DNA of 64,000 nucleotides from Massilia forsythiae. Lineage in GTDB: Bacteria; Pseudomonadota; Gammaproteobacteria; Burkholderiales; Burkholderiaceae_D. A program made the position numbers and the translations under genes. Shown piece after piece: positions 1 through 8,543 of the stretch. Every line of letters begins with the position of its first letter. Position 1 is the first letter of the stretch. The notes beneath the pieces were generated by a model. The model did no database searches and was not told where the DNA came from. It saw only the letters and a program-made list of their open reading frames with translations. The DNA is taken from contig NZ_CP051685.1 of assembly GCF_012849555.1 (NCBI RefSeq), forward strand, positions 2,914,001 to 2,978,000, given 5' to 3'.

Positions 1-511
1 ATCGGTTGACGGAAAGTTCGGTGCGGGCGGCGGAAAAGCCGAAGGTGCGCAGGCTGCCGCCCGCGGTGAGGTTGACGGTGTTGGACTGGTCGGGCAGGAA
101 GTCGCTCAGCACGGCGTCGTGGATGGTGTCCACCTTCTCGGCCGGCGTCTGCGGCACTTCCTGGAAGACGGTGACGCTGTCGGTGTCGACCGTCAGGCCG
201 ACCCAGTTCAGGGCCAGGCGGCGGCCGGCCTTGTCCGCCAGCCAGAAACGCTGTTCGACGTACTTGCGCAGCACCGCCTGGTCGTCCGGGTCGGACAGGT
301 CGAACTGGCGTTGATAAAGGTTCGCCAGCAGCGCCTCGACGTCGTGCGCCATGTAGGTGTGCACGACTTCGAGGCTGCCGGTATGGGCGTTGTGGCTGAC
401 GTCGGTGATGCCGGCGTGGAAGCGGTGCGCCTGCGCCGCCAGCGCGGCGCAGGCCAGCGCGGCGGCGCAGGCCCAGCGCGCACCTCGTGCCAGGGTGCGG
501 CGCAGCGTCAT
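1..511 (-). CDS. DUF6702 family protein, 3' end cut by window edge
   Basis: The frame runs from an ATG at 511 to the window edge without a stop, giving about 170 residues. The N-terminus looks like a signal peptide (arginine-rich start, then an alanine-rich core to about residue 27). The mature part starts HRFHAGITDV and contains VVHTYMAHDVEALL and DFLPDQSNTVNL, which I recognise as the DUF6702 family of small exported proteins. Its ATG overlaps the TGA of the upstream peptidase gene by 4 bases (ATGA), so the two are very likely co-transcribed and translationally coupled. The biochemical role is unknown; pairing with M1 peptidases suggests a partner or accessory role. The family length is near 170, so little is missing. 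Confidence 0.72.
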   Translation of the reverse strand, partial: MTLRRTLARGARWACAAALACAALAAQAHRFHAGITDVSHNAHTGSLEVVHTYMAHDVEALLANLYQRQFDLSDPDDQAVLRKYVEQRFWLADKAGRRLALNWVGLTVDTDSVTVFQEVPQTPAEKVDTIHDAVLSDFLPDQSNTVNLTAGGSLRTFGFSAARTELSVNR

Positions 512-2994
512 TCGACCGCCTTGCCCGCTTCGACCGCCTGTTGCGCGGCCTTTACGCGGTCCTTGGCGCCGTCGTTGGCATCCTTGGTGCCGTTCTTGCC
601 GGCGTCCTTGGTCTTCAGTTTTTCGCTGAAATCTTTCATCATGTCGTTTTGCGGTTGCTGCGTCTTGTACAGTTCCAGGCGCGACGGCGTCGCCTTGCGC
701 GGCCAGCTGTTGTTGCCGGTGTCGGTGTCGGCGGTTTCCAGGTACGGGTCCTGGGTCAGGCCCACCATCGGCTCGTCGGTGATGATCAGCTTGGTGATCT
801 TCTTCGGCGAATAGCGCCACACTTCGGCCGGCACGCGTTCGATGGTTTTTTTTCCGCTGGCCAGCTGGATCTCCAGCACCAGCGGCGTCACCAGGCCGCC
901 AAGGTTGGAGAAGTCGACCAGGTACAAGTGTTTGCCTTCCTTGAGCAGCGCCTTTTCCCAATCCTCCAGGCCTTCCACCGCTTCATTGTACTGGTTGCGA
1001 TCGCGGTTGGTGACGGTGAAGTCGTCGTGCTCGTTATAGAAATCCTTCAGTTCCGGGTGTGCGTCGACGCGGCGCGGCAAGGTGCCCTTGTTGCGCTGGT
1101 CGGTGAGCGACACCGGCTCGGCATCGCGCTGGGCGCGCTTCCACGCCTTTTCCACTTCCGGATCCTTCGTGCCGATGCTGTACTCGCTGATGCCGTCCAC
1201 GCTGACGTCGACCGCGTCGGTGCCGTAGAACCAGCCGCGCCAGAACCAGTCGAGGTCGGTGCCGGAGGCGTCTTCCATGGTGCGGAAGAAGTCGGCCGGG
1301 GTCGGGCGCTTGAATTTCCAGCGCTGCGCATATTCCTTGAACGCGAAGTCGAACAGGTCGCGGCCGAGCACCGTCTCGCGCAGCACGTTCAGCGCGGTGG
1401 CCGGCTTGGCGTAGGCGTTGGCGCCGCGGTTGGCGATCGATTCGCCGTTGGTCATGATCGGCTGCTGGTTGCGGCTCTTCATGTAGTCGACGATGTTGCG
1501 CGCTTCGCCGCGGCGTGCCGGATAGTGTTCTTCCCAGGCCTGCTCGGCCAGGAATTGCAGGAACGAGTTCAAGCCCTCGTCCATCCAGGTCCACTGGCGC
1601 TCGTCCGAATTGACCACCATCGGGAAGTAGTTGTGGCCGACCTCGTGGATGATCACGCTGATCAGGCCGTACTTCACGTTCTTCGAATAGGTGAGGGCGC
1701 CGGTCTTCTTGTCTTTGGTCGGGCGCCCGCCGTTGAACGAGATCATCGGGTATTCCATGCCGCCGACCGGCCCGTTCACCGAGATCGCCACCGGATACGG
1801 GTAGTCGAACGAGTACTTGTTGTACTGGTCGATGGTGTGGATGATCGCCTGGGTCGAGTACTTTTCCCACAGCGGGTTGCCTTCCTTCGGGTAGTACGAC
1901 ATGGCCAGCACGTCGGTGCCGTTCTTCTTGAAACCCTGCGCATCCCAGATGAACTTGCGGCTCGACGCGAACGCGAAGTCGCGCACGTTCTTCGCCTTGA
2001 AGCGCCAGGTCCTGGTGGCCGTGGCGCGGCCTTTTTCGGCGGCTTCCGCTTCCGCCTGGGTGACGATGACCACCGGTTTGGTCGCCGTGCGCGCCTGCTG
2101 CAGGCGCTCGCGCTGGGCGGCGGTCAGCACCGCGCCGGCGTTCTGCAGTTCGCCGGTGGCGGCCACGACGTGGTCGGCCGGGACGGTGATGTCGACCTCG
2201 TAGTCGCCGAACTCCAGCGTGAATTCGCCGTCGCCCAGGTATTGCTTGTTCTGCCAGCCGTGGGCGTCGTAGTAGGCCGCCATGCGCGGGAAGAACTGGG
2301 CGATCTCGAACAGGTCGTTCTTGTCCTCTTTATCGAATCGTTCGAAGCCCATCCTCCGGCCCAGCACGTTCGTCTCCGGCACGTTGAAGCTCCACGCCAT
2401 GTCGAACGAGAAGCGCGCACCCGGCTTCAACGGCTGCGGCAGGTCGATGCGCATCATGGTCTTGTTGACGACGACCTTCAGCGGACGCCCCGCCGTGTCG
2501 GTCACGCTGGCGATCTTGTAGCCGCCGTCGAATGTGCGGCTCTCCATCAGGAAGCGCGCCGCGTCGTACGCCAGGCCGGCCTGGCCGCCGGGCGCGCCGG
2601 TGCCGCCGGCGGGGCTGCGCCAGGCGTCGCGCGACGGGTAGCTGGCGACGCTGCGGTTGTCCGAATCGGCGCGGAACATGTTCTGGTCCAGCTGCACCCA
2701 CAGGTAGGCGAGGGTGTCCGGCGAATTGTTGTGGTAGGTGACGGTTTCCGCGCCGCTCACCGCGCGCTTGTTTTCGTCCAGCGTGACGCGGATGCGATAG
2801 TCGGCACGCTGCTGCCAGTAGGCGTGGCCGGGGGCGCCGGAAGCGGTGCGGGTGTCGGTCGGCGTCGGCAGCAGTTCGTCGAGCTGGCGGAACTTGTCGT
2901 CGAAAGGGTCGGCGGCGAAGGCGGAAGCGACCAGGGACGCGCTCAGGGTGAGGGCGATGACGGGAACAGTCAGGCAGGCGGGCAGGCGTTTCAT
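508..2994 (-). CDS. Secreted M1 family zinc metallopeptidase, paralogue 1
   Basis: An 828-residue protein with a signal peptide (MKRLPACLTV to about residue 27). The gluzincin zinc site is HEVGH at 450-454, with the third ligand Glu at 473 in the sequence WMDEGLNSF. A GGMEYP segment upstream corresponds to the M1 exopeptidase substrate-binding GxMEN loop, here altered. It should act as an exported aminopeptidase or similar peptidase; the substrate cannot be read from sequence. The C-terminal end is Lys/Ala/Asp-rich and likely disordered. It lies between a nearly identical paralogue upstream and the overlapping DUF6702 gene downstream. The ATG at 2994 directly precedes the signal peptide. Confidence 0.9.
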   Translation of the reverse strand: MKRLPACLTVPVIALTLSASLVASAFAADPFDDKFRQLDELLPTPTDTRTASGAPGHAYWQQRADYRIRVTLDENKRAVSGAETVTYHNNSPDTLAYLWVQLDQNMFRADSDNRSVASYPSRDAWRSPAGGTGAPGGQAGLAYDAARFLMESRTFDGGYKIASVTDTAGRPLKVVVNKTMMRIDLPQPLKPGARFSFDMAWSFNVPETNVLGRRMGFERFDKEDKNDLFEIAQFFPRMAAYYDAHGWQNKQYLGDGEFTLEFGDYEVDITVPADHVVAATGELQNAGAVLTAAQRERLQQARTATKPVVIVTQAEAEAAEKGRATATRTWRFKAKNVRDFAFASSRKFIWDAQGFKKNGTDVLAMSYYPKEGNPLWEKYSTQAIIHTIDQYNKYSFDYPYPVAISVNGPVGGMEYPMISFNGGRPTKDKKTGALTYSKNVKYGLISVIIHEVGHNYFPMVVNSDERQWTWMDEGLNSFLQFLAEQAWEEHYPARRGEARNIVDYMKSRNQQPIMTNGESIANRGANAYAKPATALNVLRETVLGRDLFDFAFKEYAQRWKFKRPTPADFFRTMEDASGTDLDWFWRGWFYGTDAVDVSVDGISEYSIGTKDPEVEKAWKRAQRDAEPVSLTDQRNKGTLPRRVDAHPELKDFYNEHDDFTVTNRDRNQYNEAVEGLEDWEKALLKEGKHLYLVDFSNLGGLVTPLVLEIQLASGKKTIERVPAEVWRYSPKKITKLIITDEPMVGLTQDPYLETADTDTGNNSWPRKATPSRLELYKTQQPQNDMMKDFSEKLKTKDAGKNGTKDANDGAKDRVKAAQQAVEAGKAVE

Positions 2995-3065
2995 ATCTCG
3001 GGTTCGATAGGTAAAACGGCAGCCGGACCTCGTGGGTGCGGCTGCCGGGTGTCGGAATTGTCAGA

Positions 3066-3133
3066 GGCGTAGGGTGGACGGCTGCACCTCGGCGCTTGCA
3101 TCATGGCGCCGCATGCGCCGTCCACCCTACGCC
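3066..3133. repeat. 17-bp perfect inverted repeat between the two M1 genes
   Basis: The arms GGCGTAGGGTGGACGGC (3066-3082) and its exact reverse complement (3117-3133) are separated by 34 bases. It fills most of the 180-bp gap between the paralogous peptidase genes. There is no T-run, so it is not a classical terminator. It resembles dispersed intergenic palindromes built on GTAGGGTGGAC that occur in many proteobacteria (from memory). It could also act as an mRNA processing or stabilising hairpin. Confidence 0.6.
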
Positions 3134-3175
3134 GTCCACATCACGCCGGCTATTGGCGCGGTGTGGATGCGATGG

Positions 3176-5557
3176 TCACTCGGCCTTCTGCGCGTCCGTC
3201 GCCGCCGCCTTGTCTTCCTTGGTCTTCAACTTCTCGTTGAAATCCTTCATCAGGTCATTCTGCGGCTGCTGCGCCTTGTACAGCTCCAGGCGCGACGGCG
3301 TCGCCTTGCGCGGCCAGCTGTTGTTGCTGGTGTCGGTGTCGGCGGTTTCCCAGTACGGGTCTTGCGTCAGGCCGACCATCGGCTCGTCCGTGATGATCAG
3401 CTTGGTGATCTTCTTCGGCGAATAGCGCCACACTTCGGCCGGCACGCGCTCGATATACTTCTTGCCGCTGGCCAGCTGGATCTCGAGCACCAGCGGCGAC
3501 ACCAGTCCGCCCAGGTTCGAGAAGTCGACCAGGTACAAATGCTTGCCTTCCTTGAGCAGCGCCTTTTGCCAATCCTCCAGGTCTTCCACCGCCGTGTTGT
3601 AGGTGTTGCGGTCCTTGTTGGTGACGGTGAAGTCGTCGTGCTCGTTATAGAAGTCCTTCAGCTCCGGGTGCGCGTCGATGCGGCGGGGCAGGGTGCCCTT
3701 GTTGCGCTGGTCGGTGATCGACACCGGCTCGGCGTCGCGCTGGGCGCGCTTCCACGCCTTTTCCACTTCCGGGTCCTTCGTGCCGATCGAGTATTCGCTG
3801 ATGCCGTCCACGCTGACGTCGACCGCGTCGGTGGTGTAGAACCAGCCGCGCCAGAACCAGTCGAGGTCGGTGCCGGAAGCGTCTTCCATGGTGCGGAAGA
3901 AGTCGGCCGGGGTCGGACGCTTGAACTTCCAGCGTTGCGCGTATTCCTTGAACGCGAAGTCGAACAGCTCGCGGCCGAGCACCGTCTCGCGCAGCACGAT
4001 CAGTGCGGCGGTCGGCTTGGCATAGGCGTTGTTGCCGAACTGGAGCACCGATTCCGAGTTGGTCATGATCGGCACCTGGTTGCGGCTCTTCATGTACTCG
4101 GCGATCACGCGCGGTTCGCCGCGCGACTGCGGATAGTGCTCTTCCCAGGCCTGCTCGGCCAGGTACTGCACGAAGCTGTTCAGGCCCTCGTCCATCCAGG
4201 TCCACTGGCGCTCGTCCGAATTGACCACCATCGGGAAGTAGTTGTGGCCGACCTCGTGGATGATCACGCTGATCAGGCCGTACTTGGTGCGCTTGGAATA
4301 GGTCAGTTCGCCGGTCTTCTTGTCCTTGGTGGGACGTGGGCCGTTAAACGAGATCATCGGGTATTCCATGCCGCCCACCGGGCCGTTCACCGAGATCGCC
4401 ACCGGGTACGGGTAGTCGAACGAGTACTTGTTGTACTGGTCGATGGTGTGGATGATCGACTGGGTCGAGTACTTTTCCCACAGCGGGTTGCCTTCCTTCG
4501 GGTAGTACGACATGGCCAGCACGTCGGTATTGCCCTTCTTGTAGCCCTGCGCGTCCCAGATGAACTTGCGGCTGGAGGCGAACGCGAAGTCGCGCACGTT
4601 CTTCGCCTTGAAGTGCCAGGTGCGGGTACCGGCGGCGCGCGTCTTTTCCTTGGCTTCCGCCTCGGCCTGGGTGACGATCACCACCGGCTTGGTCGCGCTG
4701 CGCGCCTGGCGCAGGCGCTCGCGCTGGGCCGCGCTCAGGACCGCGTCCGGGTTCTGCAGTTCGCCGGTGGAGGCCACCACGTGGTCGGCCGGCACGGTCA
4801 GCTGGATGTCGTAGTCGCCGAACTCCAGCGTGAACTCGCCGGCGCCCAGGAACTGCTTGTGCTGCCAGCCGTAGACATCGTAGTAGGCGGCCATGCGCGG
4901 GAACCACTGGGCGATCTCGAACAGGTCGTTCTTGTCGTCGAACTTCTCGTAGCCCGAGCGCCCGCCCAGCACCTTCGATTCGGTGATGTTGTAGTTCCAC
5001 TCGATCGAGAACGCCACGCGCGCGCCGGCCTTGAGCGGCTGCGGCAGGTCGATGCGCATCATGGTACGGTTGATCACGAAGTTCAGCGGACGGCCGTTGG
5101 CGTCCTTGACGCTCTTGATGTTGAAGCCGCCCGGGAAGGTGCGTGCTTCCAGCAACGTGCGCACGGCGTCGAACTTGACGCCGTCTTCCGGACCGCGCGC
5201 CTTGGCCCAGCCGTCGCGCGACGGCACGGTGGCGGTGGTGCGGGCGTCCGAGTTCGGTTTGTAGATGTTCTGGTCGAGCTGTACCCACAGGTAGGATAGG
5301 GTGTCCGGGGAATTGTTGTGATACGTGATCGTCTCGGCACCGGTGATCGCGCGGTTGGCTTCGTCCAGCGAGGCGCGGATCTGGTAGTCGGCGCGCTGCT
5401 GCCAGTAGGCGTGGCCCGGTGCGCCGGAGGCGGTGCGGATCGTGGTCGGGGTCGGCAGCAATTCGTCGAGCTGGCGGAACTTGTCGTCGAAAGGTTCCGC
5501 TGCAATTGCTGACATGGTGAGGCATAGCGCCGCCAGGCCGATCGGCAAACGTATCAT
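3176..5557 (-). CDS. Secreted M1 family zinc metallopeptidase, paralogue 2
   Basis: A 793-residue protein. I chose the ATG at 5557 because it opens a typical signal peptide (MIRLPIGLAALCLTMSAIAA) and is preceded by CAGGGAA; the frame extends 27 codons upstream without a plausible signal. The zinc site is HEVGH at 434-438 with Glu 457. The sequence is very close to the paralogue downstream over almost the whole length, differing mainly in the N-terminal third, one loop after the zinc site (around residue 480) and the C-terminal tail. It is the first gene of a likely M1-M1-DUF6702 transcription unit, with a dyad operator candidate about 70 bp upstream. The function is probably peptide hydrolysis outside the cytoplasm. 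Confidence 0.9.
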   Translation of the reverse strand: MIRLPIGLAALCLTMSAIAAEPFDDKFRQLDELLPTPTTIRTASGAPGHAYWQQRADYQIRASLDEANRAITGAETITYHNNSPDTLSYLWVQLDQNIYKPNSDARTTATVPSRDGWAKARGPEDGVKFDAVRTLLEARTFPGGFNIKSVKDANGRPLNFVINRTMMRIDLPQPLKAGARVAFSIEWNYNITESKVLGGRSGYEKFDDKNDLFEIAQWFPRMAAYYDVYGWQHKQFLGAGEFTLEFGDYDIQLTVPADHVVASTGELQNPDAVLSAAQRERLRQARSATKPVVIVTQAEAEAKEKTRAAGTRTWHFKAKNVRDFAFASSRKFIWDAQGYKKGNTDVLAMSYYPKEGNPLWEKYSTQSIIHTIDQYNKYSFDYPYPVAISVNGPVGGMEYPMISFNGPRPTKDKKTGELTYSKRTKYGLISVIIHEVGHNYFPMVVNSDERQWTWMDEGLNSFVQYLAEQAWEEHYPQSRGEPRVIAEYMKSRNQVPIMTNSESVLQFGNNAYAKPTAALIVLRETVLGRELFDFAFKEYAQRWKFKRPTPADFFRTMEDASGTDLDWFWRGWFYTTDAVDVSVDGISEYSIGTKDPEVEKAWKRAQRDAEPVSITDQRNKGTLPRRIDAHPELKDFYNEHDDFTVTNKDRNTYNTAVEDLEDWQKALLKEGKHLYLVDFSNLGGLVSPLVLEIQLASGKKYIERVPAEVWRYSPKKITKLIITDEPMVGLTQDPYWETADTDTSNNSWPRKATPSRLELYKAQQPQNDLMKDFNEKLKTKEDKAAATDAQKAE

Positions 5558-5628
5558 GTTTTCCCTGCGTTCTTGGTTGAAATAAAGAAAATATTCTAGT
5601 CGTACCTCCTGTATCTTTCCTTTTTTGA

Positions 5629-5650
5629 TTTGTAACAAGACTGTTACAAA
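5629..5650. promoter_or_regulatory. Dyad operator candidate upstream of the M1 genes
   Basis: Perfect 8-bp arms TTTGTAAC and GTTACAAA separated by six bases, 72-93 bases upstream of the M1 start and about 190 bases upstream of the divergent diguanylate cyclase. The position and symmetry fit a dimeric regulator site. It does not have the N7 spacing of the HexR-like sites elsewhere in the window. The regulator is unknown. Confidence 0.5.
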
Positions 5651-5836
5651 TACCTGGATTGGGTTAAATGTTGCATTTCAGGTACTCATGGATTGCCATA
5701 CGAAGCAGGGCAGCGGTGTGCAAATCACTCTGTATTTACTAAACTGAAACAATGTGTGAGCTTTACGTTATAGCAATAAATTTATACTATTGAACTTGCA
5801 ATTAACTTGCAGATCAGTTTTCTGCGAAACCGGACG

Positions 5837-7042
5837 ATGGATCCCTTTACATTGGTCGTGGCCACTGCCCTGGTGGGCGCCAGCATGGCGCTCGGCATGG
5901 GCTTGCTGTACCACGCCGGCGCGCGCCAGCGCTGCCTGTTCGACTGGGCGCTGGCCGGCCTGTTCTTTGCGGCGAACAACGTGCTGTCGGCGCTCATGAT
6001 CGCGTTTCCGACCGAGCAGTTCCTGGTGCCCGGCGCCGGCAACGTGTTCTACGTCGCCGGCCACTTCGGCATCCTGGCGGGCCTGCGCCGCCATCTCGGC
6101 CTGCCTCCGCGCTGGGAGGCGATGGGCGTGCTGGCGCTGGCGATCCTCGGCGCCCACGTGCTGGCGCCGGTGCAGTCGTCGCTGGCGCACCGGGTGCTGC
6201 TGTTCACGCCGATTATCGCCGGCATCAATTTCAGCGCCGCCCGGCTGCTGTGGCGCCAGCCCGACCGCGAAGCACGCCGCGCCGGCATGCCGATGATCCT
6301 GCTGGAGACGTGCTTCCTGGTCCAGCAGACCGTGCGCGCGGGCTACCTGCTGGCCGGCGAAGGCGGCAGCATGACGCCGGCGGTCAGCCGCTTCCTGCAG
6401 ATTTCGGGATCGCTGGCGGTGCTGGTGTTCCTGTCGGTGGCGATGCTCAGCTGCGTGATGATCGTGCACCAGCAGCAGGCGCGCGCGCTGCGGCTGGCAT
6501 CGCTGACCGACATGCTGACCGGCTGCCTGAACCGGCGCGCGCTGCACGAAGCCGCCGCGCGCACCCTCGCGCGCTGCCGCCGCGACGGCGCGCCGCTCGC
6601 CTTCATCACCTTCGACATCGACCACTTCAAGTCGATCAACGACCGCCATGGCCACGCGGTCGGCGACAGCGCCATCCGCCACGTGGCCGCGCTGTCGGAC
6701 GGGGTGCTGCGCGGTTGCGGCGCCCTGTTCCGCATCGGCGGCGAGGAATTCGCGGTGCCGGTGGCGGGCGCGCGCGCGCACCAGGCCGGCGCGGTCGCCG
6801 AACGCCTGCGCGCGCTGGTGGCGGCCACGCCGCTGGACGTGGGCGGCCGCCACGAGGTGCGCATGACGGTGAGCGTCGGCGTGGCCGCGCTGCTTCCCGG
6901 CGACGCCGGCTGGGAAGACATCCTGCGCCGCGCCGACGAGGCGCTGTATTACGCCAAGCAGCATGGCCGCAACCGGGTCAGCGTGCATGGCGTGGACGTG
7001 CAGGCAACGCCGCCGGCCAGCCGGCGCGCCGCCGGCGCCTAG
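5837..7042 (+). CDS. Membrane-bound diguanylate cyclase (GGDEF)
   Basis: A 401-residue protein. The N-terminal half has about six hydrophobic segments, including FTLVVATALVGASMALG and VLALAILGAHVLA, making a membrane sensor of unknown ligand. The C-terminal half is a GGDEF domain with FDIDHFKSINDRHGHAVGD and the active-site signature GGEEF at 301-305. It should make cyclic di-GMP from GTP. The inhibitory I-site RxxD expected just upstream is RGCG here, so product inhibition is probably lost. I prefer the ATG at 5837 over a TTG at 5807. It is divergent from the M1 genes and ends only 4 bases from the convergent amylase gene. Confidence 0.88.
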   Translation: MDPFTLVVATALVGASMALGMGLLYHAGARQRCLFDWALAGLFFAANNVLSALMIAFPTEQFLVPGAGNVFYVAGHFGILAGLRRHLGLPPRWEAMGVLALAILGAHVLAPVQSSLAHRVLLFTPIIAGINFSAARLLWRQPDREARRAGMPMILLETCFLVQQTVRAGYLLAGEGGSMTPAVSRFLQISGSLAVLVFLSVAMLSCVMIVHQQQARALRLASLTDMLTGCLNRRALHEAAARTLARCRRDGAPLAFITFDIDHFKSINDRHGHAVGDSAIRHVAALSDGVLRGCGALFRIGGEEFAVPVAGARAHQAGAVAERLRALVAATPLDVGGRHEVRMTVSVGVAALLPGDAGWEDILRRADEALYYAKQHGRNRVSVHGVDVQATPPASRRAAGA

Positions 7043-7046
7043 GCTG

Positions 7047-8318
7047 TTACTTGGTCCACACCGCGTAGTTGGTGCCCGAGGTCTGCAGCGTCCAGCCGGC
7101 ACCCGGGCTCCAGCTGTTCGGACCGATCTTCATGGCCAGCTGGCGCGTCGAGCCGGTGACGATGGCCGCGTACAGGCCCTGGGTCGCCTGCTGGATCGAC
7201 ACCGCCGAGGTGGAGGTCACGCCGGCCGCCTTGCGCGCCTTGATCAGCGCGGCAATCTGCGTCTTGAGGTTCCAGTCGTAGATGTGCGGGTAGAACACGG
7301 TCGGGATGCCCGGGTGGCTGAGGATGTAGGCATAGCCTTCCATCACCTTGCCGCACGGCGCCGGCCACAGGTTCTGGCCGCTGCCGCAGCTCTCGGCCGG
7401 GCCGGTGTCGTGGTTGTCGACGAAGGTCACCGACATCGCCGGCCACCAGCCGATCGCGCCCTGCGGCTTGCCGTCGGTGGCTTTCAGGCGCCAGTAGTTG
7501 CCGTTGGCCAGGGCGTCGTTGAGGATGCCCTTGGTGGCGAAGTCGAAGGCGCCGCAGCTGCTGCCGGTGGCGTTGATCCAGTTCATGGTCGCCTGGCGGT
7601 TGGCATCGATGTTGTTGATGTCGAAGTCCGGCCACAGCTCGCCCACGCAGAACTCGGCCTGGAAGGCGTTGGCGTACTGGCCCACGTAGTTGGCGCCGAA
7701 GCCCTTCACGTAGTCGAAGCGCAGGCCGGTGAAGCCGACCGGCTTGAGCGTGTAGTTGAGCCAGTTGACGATGCCGTTCTGGACTTCGCCGACATTGGTG
7801 TGCGCCAGGTCGCGCCCGCCGCTGAAGCCGTCGCCGGTATCGCCCGCACCCAGGCCGCAATTGCACTCGTCGTTGTTGACGATGGTGTAGGTGGTCCAGT
7901 TCGGGTTGGTGAAGTCGGACCAGCCGGTGGTGCCGACACGGTGGTTGACCACCACGTCGACGATCGATTTCACGCCCTGGTTTTTAAAGGCGTTGACCAC
8001 GTTGGTCAGCTCGGCCGCGCTGCCGTAGCTGGAATCGAGCTTGTTCAGCTGGCGCGGCAGGTAGCCTTCGCGCGCCGCCGAATCCGAAGGCGGCGGGAAC
8101 CACACGTGCGTAAAGCCCATCGCGGACAGGTCGCCGACCTTGCCCTGCAGCGTGTTGTACCAGTCGGGGCCGGCGTAGGCGGCGGAATTCCAGTGGAAGC
8201 CCTGAAGCAGGACGGCGGAACTGTTGCCGCTCTGGGCTGCCGGGGTGGCGGCGTGGGCGCTGGCGGATGCCGCCAGGATGCCTGCGGCGAGCAGGGCGAG
8301 GGATGCGGTTTTCTTCAT
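7047..8318 (-). CDS. Secreted GH13 alpha-amylase (423 aa)
   Basis: A compact GH13 amylase. The start at 8318 is supported by a strong GGAGGAG site and a signal peptide (MKKTASLALLAAGILAASASAHA); longer frames upstream lack both. The beta-strand motifs DVVVNH, GLRFDYVKGF, FCVGELWPD and FVDNHDTG place the catalytic residues at about Asp202 (nucleophile), Glu227 (acid/base) and Asp304. The C-terminal part is the short beta domain seen in plant-type and related bacterial amylases. It should cleave alpha-1,4 bonds in starch outside the cell. It stands far from the main starch locus at 40-61 kb but carries two upstream dyads like those found there, so it probably belongs to the same regulon. Confidence 0.93.
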   Translation of the reverse strand: MKKTASLALLAAGILAASASAHAATPAAQSGNSSAVLLQGFHWNSAAYAGPDWYNTLQGKVGDLSAMGFTHVWFPPPSDSAAREGYLPRQLNKLDSSYGSAAELTNVVNAFKNQGVKSIVDVVVNHRVGTTGWSDFTNPNWTTYTIVNNDECNCGLGAGDTGDGFSGGRDLAHTNVGEVQNGIVNWLNYTLKPVGFTGLRFDYVKGFGANYVGQYANAFQAEFCVGELWPDFDINNIDANRQATMNWINATGSSCGAFDFATKGILNDALANGNYWRLKATDGKPQGAIGWWPAMSVTFVDNHDTGPAESCGSGQNLWPAPCGKVMEGYAYILSHPGIPTVFYPHIYDWNLKTQIAALIKARKAAGVTSTSAVSIQQATQGLYAAIVTGSTRQLAMKIGPNSWSPGAGWTLQTSGTNYAVWTK

Positions 8319-8384
8319 TGTCTCCTCCGATAGGTCGGGGTTGTGGTTGTGAAGCGGCGCCGCAACCGGGACAGGACCAAGAGA

Positions 8385-8506
8385 CGTATTTAAACTACGT
8401 GCATAGTGATTTTGCGCCATGTCTCAATTGCATTGCCTGAATCGATTCTGTTAGGATCGGATTCACATGTCAATAAAAACAAAGACGTGTATGTAGTTTT
8501 AATACG
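8385..8506. promoter_or_regulatory. Two HexR-like operator dyads upstream of the amylase
   Basis: CGTATTTAAACTACG (8385-8399) and TGTAGTTTTAATACG (8492-8506) both follow the pattern TGTA-N7-TACA, with arms ending TACG. They lie 67 and 174 bases upstream of the amylase start. The second is within the short region beyond the hipB-like stop. The pattern agrees with the known HexR palindrome (TGTA-R-T-N3-A-Y-TACA); assignment to the HexR domain encoded at 59-61 kb is inference. Confidence 0.55.
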
Positions 8507-8543
8507 AAGAATATGGAAGGCAAAGTTCAAGCAGAGAGGCGGA

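Noticed and set aside
487..5299. Two long plus-strand frames (861 and 755 residues) that resemble each other
   Set aside because: They are the antisense of the two paralogous M1 genes, so their similarity is inherited from the real genes.
5807..5836. TTG start ten codons upstream of the first diguanylate cyclase
   Set aside because: No ribosome-binding site is visible and the ATG at 5837 leads directly into the first membrane helix.
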